From Takakia lepidozioides (lineage: Eukaryota; Streptophyta; Takakiopsida; Takakiales; Takakiaceae), in the NCBI GenBank assembly GCA_030704615.1, contig CM060733.1, positions 20,276,001 to 20,340,000 of the forward strand: a DNA stretch of 64,000 nt. The letters run 5' to 3'. Positions 34,216 through 44,405 of the stretch are shown here, piece by piece. A program made the position numbers and the translations under genes. The notes beneath the pieces were generated by a model. The model had not been told where the DNA came from, searched no databases, and worked only from the letters and a program-made list of their open reading frames with translations. Numbering within the stretch: position 1 is the first letter of the stretch; the number at the start of each line of letters is the position of its first letter.

Positions 34216-35854
34216 ATGAAGACGAGAGCAGGGAGAGCTGTAGGTCGCAAGGGCAGGGCAGGTTCATCGGGCGCCACTGCTTTCAGCAACACGAGTTATC
34301 TACAGGAGTTGATTAATAAAGCAACGAAGGTGGGTATATTGAAGAAGGAGTCTCCCTTCTTCTTAAAGACGGTTTCTCAAAGCTCAGAGGCCACTGCAAG
34401 GCAACCTAGACTGGTATGTATGCAAACACCTGACATAATGAGTGTGTGTGCCAAGATGTTGTCCTGATCATTTCGGACGGATCGACAAGTGAAACCACAG
34501 TGCTAATAGATCCGTTTAAACTTGGACAGTTCAAAGCACACACCACTTCTGGGTGGCGATCATGTCATTCGCAGTTGACATGATGACAACATGCATCCTG
34601 TCTGCATGCACTCGTCGCACAATTTCTGCTTCACAGCCACATTGCACATAACCCCATACCAATTCTAGCTAGAGTATCACAATTTTAGTTACCACGAAAA
34701 GCCCATGTTAGGGTAATGCCTATTCTTCTTTCAATCTCGCACTACTATTTCCATATTTATAGTACTATACGGTGTGCTAGGCTTTGCAAAAATTTCACAC
34801 CTAGCATAATGAGAGCAGTAAACGACAAGAAAGAAGTAATATGAGCACTAGGAAAGATCTCTTTCAAGAACATTCTAAGCGGCTTCAAGACAGGAATTTG
34901 GAAAGGGTACACTCGGAGTGGAGATGACAGTTCAACCATATGTCAGTCGATGTCATCAAAGCTGAAGTTTACTTGCCCTGGCCCAGTTCAGTAGTTCCTT
35001 TCAAGACCCTATCAAAGTAGTTTACATGAATACGTGTATGAATTGTTTTCGTCCTCACTGGACCCATTGTTTCATTGAACTCACTTTCCAAATCTTATGG
35101 AAAACATGCACTGCAATCAAAGTACTTAGTTGACTTCGTAGAACCATAATTTGTGGCGTTGTCAATTGGATTGAATGCCCTTTGCCGATTGGTTGTCCAA
35201 TCACCCAGACCTGAGACTGTTAAGTTCTAGAGATAAGACTCACTGAGGTTCCCAAGAAGTTATCTTATGTATCTGGATGTCACCGTTGTCTCCTGACAGT
35301 GGATGCCTGCTACGTTTTGGAGGTCGCACGGTCACAAGATGGCAGAAACAGTCACCTTGAAAGGCTCACATGGCGAGCAGTGGAAGGTCGACATAAGAAG
35401 GTCCAAACATCGCATGAGCGAATGTTGTTTACGAGGTTGTTTAGCGATGAGCTGGAGGGAGTTTGCATACGACAACGACCTCAAAGTCGGAGACCACCTT
35501 GTCTTCACTCTCGTTTCACACTCTCGTTTTACAGTTCGAGTGTTTGACAAGTTAGGCAAACGAAGGAAGGCAATTCCACCACCTAGGGAGTACCCTTGGA
35601 TCCATACTGGGGTGCTGCCATGGCTCCGTGGGAGGCGAAGCCACCGCAGCGACCGGGCCAAAAGCTTGCCAGAGTGCAAGTACACAGTCGAGATTGAATC
35701 CGGCTTGAAAACACCACCCAAACCAGATAATGTTCCACACAATGTTGACACGATGACGTCCTTCCCAACGCATGTTTCCAACAAAGATGCGAGGGCTACT
35801 GTGCGGAGGGCAGGGCATACGCACGGCAGATCAAGAACCCCAATTTCATGCTGA
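34216..35854 (+). CDS. B3 DNA-binding domain protein
   Basis: Exon 1 is 34216-34413 and exon 2 is 35300-35854, joined by a phase 0 GT-AG intron, giving 250 residues. Exon 1 starts with a basic Arg/Gly/Lys-rich leader and ends with the first strand of a B3 fold (ESPFFLKTVSQSS). Exon 2 completes the fold with MPATFWRSHGHKMAETVTL, then GEQWKVDI, SWREFAYDNDLKVGDHLVF and SRFTVRVFD. This is the REM/VRN1-like B3 type, a plant transcription factor domain that contacts the DNA major groove. The C-terminal 90 residues are basic and without known domain. A second B3 half-domain begins at 36000 with an exon-like start, so the native gene may have been longer, ending in a second B3. Confidence 0.8.
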
Positions 35855-35999
35855 TTATGATGCACTCTCAAGTCCAAGGCACGTTGATGGGTTCTCACTT
35901 AAATTCACCATTCGGGTTCTTTAGCTGTATTAGATCTTGATTGAACAAAAGCGCATTGCGCGATCAATTCATTAAATTGTCTCTAAGCATGCATGGCAG

Positions 36000-36286
36000 A
36001 AAATACCTTTGGAATTCGTCAAGGAATCCAGGATGCCTCCAAAGAGGTTTCGTATGCGCCTGATCGATTGCACTGGAATCCTCAATGCTCAGGGGACCAC
36101 CCTAACAGTCGGGAGCTGGACTCTCAAGATTCGGCAGAATTTGCACTACACCAGTGCCTCGGGGAAGGAGATGTTTGTGTTTTCGAGCTAACCCATAACA
36201 CTGACTTCGCAATACTGGTCTGCATCTTCCCGTTAGTGGAAGTCCCTGAAAATGTTCGGTGGAACAGCCATCTTGCAAAAAAATAG
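36000..36286 (+). pseudogene. Second B3 domain, frame-broken
   Basis: Directly after a CAG acceptor at 35997-35999 the frame reads KIPLEFVKESRMPPKRFRM, a B3 second strand. About 100 bases later the matching B3 continuation (FALHQCLGEGDVCVFELTHN) appears in a different frame, so a one-base change lies between about 36110 and 36140. The continuation ends at TAG 36284-36286. An upstream partner exon with the first B3 strand was not found. Either a pseudo-exon of the 34216 gene or a sequence error. Confidence 0.6.
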
Positions 36287-37239
36287 ATCTATCAAAAACG
36301 AGCTTTAGTGTTCTCACTTCCGGCGCCAGACCTTTGTGCGCAGCTGATTCTGAGTACACTTTAAAAGCAGTAGCCAGGTTCAGTAAATGGTGACAGGACA
36401 GGGACTGCAGAAAGGAATGTCACTATACAGCAGCAACATGCTTGGATTACCTGATTGGGAGAGGCCAGGGAGAAGCCTATCAGAAGAACGATTTCAGCGT
36501 CCATCTGTCGCTCAGCACAGTTCTCGTCTTCATTTCTCAAAGAAACTTAATTTTCTCCTAGTTCTAGATATGCAGTCAAGACTGCAATACACACACGTAT
36601 TGTTTTGGTTCGTACGTTTTTGTGGTGAGGCAATCGAAAAGTGTAGCTCCATTGTAGCTGCAATGGGACCCACAGATTTTTATTAGATGTAGGGTTCACG
36701 TATACATGACTGTCTCTCATCCCCCGCACATCATGCATCTCCCGAACAAAAGTTCCTCAGGCTCCACCATGATGTGTGGAATGATTTGTACATTTAAAGG
36801 AAATCTTACTGCGATTATGCTCCTTCCCTAGCTCCATGCAGACATGCGTTTCTTTTCACTCTCTCCAGTCTCGTCTTCAAATGGCCTAGATCCTCCTGAA
36901 TTCGCCTTGTCAAAGCTTCTGAACCATGTCATCTCATGCTTTGGAAATCACACCCAGACAAGTAGCAGCAGCCAGAGAAGTTGTAATTGTGAGACATTGT
37001 TTTATTGCCCAAAGCTCACAGATTCCAGGGATCATGAAGACATGTCAAAACTTATGAAACTGGTATAGATACTAGTATGAAGTACAAGATGAGTCTGGTA
37101 TCAGTTAGCACCACTACCTAGCCACACCAACAATGTATTAGCGATACCACCATAGTATTCAAATACCAGATTTTTCCCAATACCAGTGTTTCCTTGGTAT
37201 AGCAATGGGACGAAGGCCTCTCTATACCTGTACCAGTAT

Positions 37240-37328
37240 GGTGGGGAAGATTTGACATGCCGGTAACCGGCGTATCATCATGTCAGAGGTTGCAAATGTG
37301 TTTTTCGGCATGTCAAATCTTCCCCACC
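37240..37328. repeat. Perfect 23-bp inverted repeat with 43-base loop
   Basis: Bases 37240-37262 are the exact reverse complement of 37306-37328. Pairing stops cleanly on both the outer and the loop side. An 89-base hairpin with a perfect 23-bp stem is far beyond chance in this length. It could be a foldback element end or a small-RNA precursor. Confidence 0.85.
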
Positions 37329-38144
37329 CTTTCTTGAGAGTGACATGGAACTGAAGGAGAGTAAACTCCAGTCGGGGTTACACGAGGGGGAGTGTAACTC
37401 CACTTGGGGTTACACTGGTTGCCACACCATATCCGGCATTGTAATGTTAGGGCACAGCATGTGATGGCACATAGGTTACTAGTTACTACGTGAAATAGCC
37501 ATGGTAATGAGTTTTTCAACGCTACTTCACAAATGGAGTTTGCAAGGTGCTTGGGAGGGTTCGGACTCTGGCTGCTCATCTGCTCCCTTGTTGTTTTCAC
37601 AAACCACTCCAAAATCTCCAGACTGCAGAAATAAGCCTACAGAATGTTCCTCATTGTGTAGATTCCAATGGAGCCCAAAGTGACTGCCATGAATGTTGTG
37701 GAAAGAGCACTAGCACTCCTCCAGAAGGGAACTTGTCAAAATGTTGAAGCTGTTGGATTTTCGGGCACAAAGGTGTACTGTGGAGCATGGAGCAGAGGTG
37801 GCACGAGTTTCAATTGTGGGAGAAACGCAATTGCAAGGTTAATGTACGATGTGAAGAAGTTTGTCCATCCTGCAACTGTTGGCTCTTCGTAGGTATCATG
37901 ATTTGGTAGTTTTCCTGGTGTTTACAAGGTCCTTGGGAGGGTCAGCTAATTGGTCTTGGGAGGCCGAGTTTAAATTTATGGCTGCTCAGCTGCACCCTGG
38001 TGGTTCTCCTCACAGGCCAATCCGAGTTCACCTGACTACAGGCACAAGCAGCACACACAAGAGGTCCTTTTGGGTTGATGGTCGGTTGAACCCTCCATGG
38101 TTGAAAGATAAGCTAGTTGCCATGACACAAGGTCAAGGACAATG

Positions 38145-38245
38145 CGGTGAGGGCACTTTCTTCTTCAACACATCTCAGCCTGTTTTGCCCTCTTATCGTA
38201 GTCGTCCCTATTTTTTCATGTTGAATTCTGCAAGTTAGCTCGTTG
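38145..38245 (-). repeat. Dispersed repeat copy B
   Basis: Minus-strand counterpart of 7178-7270; the block 38217-38245 is an exact inverse match of 29 bases. Both copies, read in the same sense, translate to a similar string beginning NELTCRIQH and ending in CVEE, so an ancestral coding function is possible. Confidence 0.6.
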
Positions 38246-38633
38246 GGTGGATCTAGGGGGGTTTCGAGTGATTTTGACATGTTACTGCCAATGTGGCAAC
38301 AGGAAAGTACCCAAAAACAGATGGCATAGACAAGGAAAAGCTTTGGAAGGAACATCTTTCCGACCCCAGTCAATGGTGGGACAATCACGGCGAAAAGCTG
38401 TATGCCTGTTAGATTACAGAGAGAAGCAGACGCAATTCAGGACAGGAACTAGTGTGTTATGAGTAGGGTTGGTGTGTTTGCTAGAACAAATCTAGACCGT
38501 CATTGTCAGCTGCTAGCAGCAAGGTGAGGATGCATGCATGATTTGTGCAGAGGCAGGGATAGCTGAAGGAGCAGGGATAGAATGTGGGTCCAGATTCATC
38601 CCAGAGGACTGAATTTCAAGCACAGGATTACCT

Positions 38634-41189
38634 ATGATTCCCTGTGGATCGAGAGCTACAAGTCAACTGGAAGCAGCAGCAGCACAGTTGATAAAATCAC
38701 GCACCTTGACCATGACCACAGCTTGCGAAAGAGGACCAAGAGAGGGAGTCCAAAGTGCCTCTTCTGGCACTTCTGGGCATGTGAGGATGCTATGTGAGGC
38801 AGGGCGACTGAAAGAGGCTCTGCAGACTTTAAACCAAGGAGGCATTTCAGCAGATTCAGATACTTATGTCTGTCTCTTGCATAAGTGCATCAAGATGAAA
38901 GGCGTGGAAGCTGGAAAGCAGGTGCATGCTCACATCATCCAAAGTGGATTCAAGCCAAACATTTTCCTACACAACACACTTGTCAACATGTATGTGAAGT
39001 GCGGGAGCATCATGGATGCTCACCAAGTGTTCAACAGAATGCCTCAACGAAGTTTGATCACGTGGAATATAATGATGGCAGGATTTACCAAGCATGGGTG
39101 TGATAGGAATGCTTTGGACACCTATGAGCAAATGATGCGGGAAGGGGTGAAGCCCAACCACATCACGTTTGTTTGCGTTTGCAATGCATGTGCGAGCCTG
39201 GCAGCCCTGGAAAAGGGCAAAGAGGTCCATGGTGACATCGTCAAAGCTGGAATTGTACCAGATGTCATTCTGAACAGCACCCTTGTGGACATGTATGCCA
39301 AATGTGGGTGCATCGAGGATGCAAAGGGAGTGTTCGACAATATGGCTGAACGAAATGTGGTGTCGTGGAGTACGATGATCGCAGGATATGTACAGCAAGG
39401 GCGTGGGATGGAGGCTTTGGAGACCTACGAGCAAATGGTGCGGGAAGAGGTGAAGCCCAATCACATCACGTTTGTTTGCGTTTGCAATGCATGTGCGAGC
39501 CTGGCAGCCCTGGTAAAGGGCAAAGAGGTCCATGGTGACATCGTCAAAGCTGGAATTGTACCAGATGTTGTTCTGAACACTGCTCTGATGAACATGTATG
39601 CCAAATGTGGGAGCATTGAGGATGCAAAGGGTGTGTTCGACAATATGGCTGAAAGAGATGTGGTGTCTTGGACCACAATGATTGCAGGATATGCACAGCA
39701 GGGGCGCAGGATGGAGGCTTTGGAGACCTATGAGCAAATGATGAGGGAAGGGGTGCAGCCCGACCAGATCACATTTGTTTGCGTTTGCAATGCGTGTGCA
39801 AGCCTGGGAGCCCTGGAAAAGGGCAAGGAGGTCCATGGTGACATCGTCAAAGCTGGAATTGTACCAGGTGTCATTCTGAATAGTACCCTCGTGGACATGT
39901 ATGCTAAATGTGGGTGCATCGAGGATGCAAAGGGAGTGTTTGACAATATGGCTGAACGGGATGTGGTGTCTTGGAGCGCAATGATCGCAGGATATGCACA
40001 CCAGGGGCGCGGGATGGAGGCTTTGGAGACCTATGAGCAAATGGTGCAGGAAGGGGTGAAGCCCAACCACATCACATTTGTTTGTGTTTGCAATGCTTGT
40101 GCTAGCCTGGCAGCCCTGGAAAAGGGCAAAGAGGTTCATAGTGAAAGCGTCAAAGCTGGAATTGTACCAAATGTCATTCTGAACAATACCCTTGTGGACA
40201 TGTATGCCAAATGTGGGTGCATTGAGGACGCAAAGGGAGTGTTTGACAATATGGCTGAACGAGATGTGGTGTCCTGGAACGCAATGATCGCAGGATATGC
40301 CCAACATGGTTGCCATAGGGTGGCCCTGCAACTATTTGAAGGAATGCAAATGGAAGGCTTGATGCCGGACAGTATCACATTTATATGTCTTCTCTCTGCA
40401 TGCAGCCACGTTGGCCTACTGTATGAAGGAAGACGATACTTTCATTCCATGAGTCAAGATCATGGTCTCACTCCGACACTAAAGCACTTTGGTTGCATGG
40501 TGGACCTTCTTGGACGTGCGGGGCAATTGGATGAGGCAGAGGACCTCATTAAGAAAATGCCAATCAAACCAGATGCTTTGGTGTGGAAGGCCTTGCTTGG
40601 TGCCTGCAGAATCCATGGCAATGTGGAGATGGCTGAACGTGCAGCAACATCTATTCTCAAGTGGGATGAACAGGATGCCGCGACGTATGTGTTGCTATCA
40701 AACATCTATGCCACAGCTGGCAGGTGGGACGATACTGCAAAGGTGAGAAACATGATGAAGGTCAGAGGGGTTAGAAAGGAGCCAGGTCGATGCTGCATTC
40801 AGGTGGGCAACAGGGTGCACACCTTTGTTGTAGATGACAAATTGCATCCCAAAATTAAGGAAATTCATGCTGAGCTGAGAAGATTGTCTGGGCAGTTGAA
40901 GGAGGGAGGGTATGTGCCTGCCACTTGCTTTGTACTGCATGATGTCAGGGAGGAGCATAAGGATTTTTCTCTTTGCCACCACAGTGAGAAGCTGGCCATT
41001 GGTTTTGGGCTGATCAGCACAGCCCCTAGGACGCCTCTTCGTCTCATCAAGAATCTTCGGATGTGTTGCGACTGCCACACCTCCACCAAGTTCATTTCAA
41101 AGATTGTTGGCCGAGCAATTGTTGTACGGGACGCTAACCGCTTTCACCACTTTGAAGATGGGGTTTGTTCTTGTGAGGATTACTGGTGA
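38634..41189 (+). CDS. PPR protein of the DYW class (organelle C-to-U RNA editing factor)
   Basis: A single uninterrupted frame of 851 residues; the ATG at 38634 is the first in frame but the true start could be further in. PPR motifs of the P-L-S series fill about residues 80-640, then E1 and E2 motifs, then a complete DYW domain to the last residue. The DYW deaminase signature is present: His783-Ser-Glu785, zinc ligands Cys811 and Cys814 with His815, and the terminal CSCEDYW. Such proteins bind one organelle transcript through the PPR tract and deaminate a cytidine just 3' of it; they act in chloroplasts or mitochondria. The N-terminus is not a strong transit peptide as read. Four consecutive 303-bp P-L-S blocks are nearly identical, showing recent internal amplification. 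Confidence 0.95.
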   Translation: MIPCGSRATSQLEAAAAQLIKSRTLTMTTACERGPREGVQSASSGTSGHVRMLCEAGRLKEALQTLNQGGISADSDTYVCLLHKCIKMKGVEAGKQVHAHIIQSGFKPNIFLHNTLVNMYVKCGSIMDAHQVFNRMPQRSLITWNIMMAGFTKHGCDRNALDTYEQMMREGVKPNHITFVCVCNACASLAALEKGKEVHGDIVKAGIVPDVILNSTLVDMYAKCGCIEDAKGVFDNMAERNVVSWSTMIAGYVQQGRGMEALETYEQMVREEVKPNHITFVCVCNACASLAALVKGKEVHGDIVKAGIVPDVVLNTALMNMYAKCGSIEDAKGVFDNMAERDVVSWTTMIAGYAQQGRRMEALETYEQMMREGVQPDQITFVCVCNACASLGALEKGKEVHGDIVKAGIVPGVILNSTLVDMYAKCGCIEDAKGVFDNMAERDVVSWSAMIAGYAHQGRGMEALETYEQMVQEGVKPNHITFVCVCNACASLAALEKGKEVHSESVKAGIVPNVILNNTLVDMYAKCGCIEDAKGVFDNMAERDVVSWNAMIAGYAQHGCHRVALQLFEGMQMEGLMPDSITFICLLSACSHVGLLYEGRRYFHSMSQDHGLTPTLKHFGCMVDLLGRAGQLDEAEDLIKKMPIKPDALVWKALLGACRIHGNVEMAERAATSILKWDEQDAATYVLLSNIYATAGRWDDTAKVRNMMKVRGVRKEPGRCCIQVGNRVHTFVVDDKLHPKIKEIHAELRRLSGQLKEGGYVPATCFVLHDVREEHKDFSLCHHSEKLAIGFGLISTAPRTPLRLIKNLRMCCDCHTSTKFISKIVGRAIVVRDANRFHHFEDGVCSCEDYW
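39121..40332 (+). repeat. Four tandem 303-bp PLS repeats within the PPR gene
   Basis: Copies begin at the TATGAGCAAATG-like word at about 39121, 39424, 39727 and 40030. Each encodes 101 residues (tail of one P motif, L motif, S motif and start of the next P motif). The copies differ at few positions, which fall largely on the base-specifying residues (5th and last of each motif). Confidence 0.9.
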
Positions 41190-44100
41190 AACAATGCTGT
41201 TGTGGAAAGGTGCAAGTGTGTAGGGTTTAGCTACTCAGTTCATCCACCATTTTCTGAGAATATTGACCATGATGTACTGTTCAGAGCATTTCCTGTGGCA
41301 TATCTACAGGAAATGATAGTGGTGTGTACCCAGCATAGGTGGGAAGTCAGTCCATAATTTTGACTGGAGTAGGTAACGAGTGAAGGGGGGATTTTGACTG
41401 GAAGTGGAAGGAAATCAGAATGCTGTCCTAATTCTGGTGTGGGTGGTGGAGCTGAGCTTCTTCAAAGCTTGGAGATGGAAGTGAATACGATTCATAATGA
41501 GCTTGATTAGTGGGGCAGCCCTGTGCACAAGTTTGTTGAGCATCTTGAATTTGGACATGTTTGTATGTCTCCGTGGTGGTGCTTCAGATAGAATGTACCC
41601 ATAAGACGTTGTTTGCCGTAGCCTTGTGGCCATTGACCCCATTGTAGCCGTAGCCTAGAGCCCTTGACTAAGTTGCATGAATGCACTTTTAGAAAAGTGA
41701 ACCTCTTTCTCTCTATCTCTTGCTTCCAGTAACCATTCAATACTTCAAATTTGGGACCCAAAAACTTCTGGGTGAAACTTTGTTCCATCATGTCGGCTGA
41801 ATTAATCTCAGTAAAATTACACCAAACTAGGGGATATGTGAATATTGAGAGGAAGATGCCGACTGCTCCTTCTTTGGCTGTGGGGCATTGTCATCACAAG
41901 AACCACCTTGCTATCCCTAGGTCCTCCCCCTGTTGACCTGAAATTCCATCAGGTAAGCTCCCTGAAAATACAAAGGGAAAAATCCATAGGTTTTTATGAT
42001 CCTGGGGAATGGTCCTAGACTCCAGACACACCCCTTCTGTTGGGTACAAAGCCAAATTGGGTTATGGCCTGCTTCGGCCCCCTTGGTCCAGGACCAGAAT
42101 TTGAAACAAGAATTGGGATTTGCACATTGACCTGCCTACTTGGAAGCTGATCTGGAGGGAGGTCTGGGCATAGAGAGAGAGAGTGGCCAAACTGAGTGCC
42201 CCAGTTTTCCTTTGGAAACTGGTCAACAGGATTTCTACCAGTGGATTCTCCTAGAGGAGCTGCCCCCTCCCTCTGTTCCCTTAGTACTCTCAGCATGGCA
42301 GAAACAATTGAGCATGGCCTCATTCACTGTCCATTGGGCTGCCAGTGTCTGGAGGAAGGTTCTTCCTTTACATGCTCATTGGCACCCACCTGTCTGACTT
42401 CCACATGCTGCCCAAGTAGCAGTGTGTTACAAGGTTGATTGGCTGGACTTCAATGTAGTTACTTTCCATCCAACATTTCTTTTGAGGTGGTTTCTAGAAC
42501 CTCCGATGCTAAAATGCATCCAGTAAAGATGTGCTCTAGACCAACTCACCAAATACAATAAGGTGTTGCAAATCCACACACCCATGCATGAAGTTTGACA
42601 TCACAGCAACACATGCTGGGAAGGCAGTTGTACCACAAGCCCTACCAATGCAGCAACTGACCAACAAACCCAACCATTCTCCGTGGTAATGGGAAACTGG
42701 GAAGTATAGGCCAAGAGGTACTCTTTTGAACTAGGCACTAGGGCCATTGTCAATAGTCCTGAGTCCTGACCACTGGGTTCATGCAGCCACCCAAAAATAT
42801 AGATTCATTCTGTGGCCTTCATGGACTTAGTCATCCAAATGGTGGTATGATAAACTTTGCAACAAACACTAGATTACTACAGGAGTTGCTTAGTGCCACT
42901 TTTGCAAATTTCAGCATTGATGGTCTTTGTTTTGGACATCACTATAACGCCACCACAAAACACAGGAGGAAATATGAGCTGAAACCTCCAATCAACGCAC
43001 TACATAAATACCGTCACATAAGACAATGAACAGATGAGCTTAAAAAATGGAACAAAATGGTAATCACACTGTCAAGAGTACGAAAATGTTGTGGCTGCCA
43101 CCCGCCGAACTGTGTTACTCAGAATAGAGATTTAATCCAAATCATTTGGTGATGACACTCTTTCAACCAGCCAATACTAATTGCTCAGGACCTCCTTGCA
43201 CCTCGCACCAAACCTGCCACACGTCCAATCTTCAGTAGGAAAATACGTACATCTTTGTCCACATGTAACACATGTTCTGGGGAGGAAACGGCAGATATCA
43301 ATATGAAAAGACGTGAAATGTAACAAGCGATGGCCATTGAAGGAGCATCATTTCACTTTGCTCACCTGGAAAACGAAAACAAGGAGCAAGAAAGTCGGTG
43401 CCCAAGGAAGTAGAAGAGGGAGTCATTGCTGCAAGCTCTGGAAGCGACGAAGAATAAGGCTACTAGTTTCCAGAAAGCGTTGGGCACAGTTGGTGAGACA
43501 CGACGTCTCACTGGAACTAAACTTGCTGCCGGGAGTGCTCGTAATGCATTTGTCCCAGCATACGTCCGTCAGCTTGCCCACTAGCTCATTCAACACCGCC
43601 TTTTGCTTCTCTTGCTGTTCTCCAAATGCAACATCAAACTTCCAATGTCAAACCAAACAGAAAACCTAAAAGTGGATTTTATGTCAATCAGCCACCCGTT
43701 CTGAGATGTTCCATACTACCGGGCGAAGAAGGATGCCATCACTCAACACATTCCCTTCCTTCAACAACTACAATATCTCTGACGACACTTCTCAACCCAG
43801 GAGTAACCCACAGAAGCAAAACTCAGAAAAAAAAAAGGTTCACAGAAATATCAGTATGGGGCAGCCACCATTGATGTAATCCAGATCGTACTTCTGACTA
43901 AAAGCCCGCATCTTTCATCTGCAACAATAGTCTTCAACCTTAAGTAGACAACCGCAGATATTGAAATGACTAGACGCAAGGTCTCAAAAATTTCCATTAC
44001 CCTTCCGCAAGAATAGATCGATCATGTTACTGTTGCTATGACCCAGACAATTTCAACAGCGGAAACGAGACACAGTCTTTAGCGAAGAAGAATCAGACCT

Positions 44101-44405
44101 CCAGGAAGTGCTGAAGCTCTGATGATGTTGGATCCATGGCCACGGCTGCCCAAGATACACCAAGCAAATCTGTGGTTTAAGCAAGAAGGAATCGAGCCTG
44201 CCCACAACCCACAAAATCGAAGGAGAAGACAAGTCTCTGATTTATATTTCAATCTCCTGTTTGCCCTAATTCGTCCGTAATGTTGCTTTTGGCGGCGAGG
44301 GTTCGATGTTCGATCCGAGCCTTGGGCAATCCTACTGAGAATCCGTCAAGGCAGTCTTCTTCCCGATCTGTATTGGTGTGTGTAGATCTCTGGAGCTGGT
44401 GGGCG
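41190..44405. other. Intergenic; one LINE-like remnant, AIP1 promoter at the end
   Basis: No gene is recognised between the PPR stop and the AIP1 start except for the LINE-like remnant near 42.2 kb. A TTTATATTT word at about 44240 could serve as the AIP1 TATA box. Confidence 0.4.
42130..42440 (+). mobile_element. LINE-like zinc-binding remnant
   Basis: The frame from 42196 contains ETIEHGLIHCPLGCQ, and the neighbouring frame VWRKVLPLHAHWHP. Together these resemble the Cys/His part of the LINE zf-RVT domain (SxEHxxxxCPxxxxVW). Frame changes break it. No other LINE part is recognisable. Confidence 0.5.

Larger units (their letters stand above)
36290..38633. other. Intergenic with one perfect hairpin and one dispersed repeat
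   Basis: No gene recognised. Open frames at 37668-37892 and 37861-38238 (plus) have no domain. The structured parts are the hairpin at 37240-37328, a short direct/inverted repeat of the words GGGGTTACAC and GTGTAACTCC at 37374-37412, and the dispersed repeat at 38145-38245. Confidence 0.4.

Noticed and set aside
37668-38238. Open frames as a gene upstream of the PPR gene
   Set aside because: The translations show no domain, and the last part overlaps the dispersed repeat at 38145-38245.
38967-40331. 454-codon open frame on the minus strand
   Set aside because: It is an antisense shadow of the tandem PPR repeats; its translation is itself repetitive with the same 101-residue period and has no domain.
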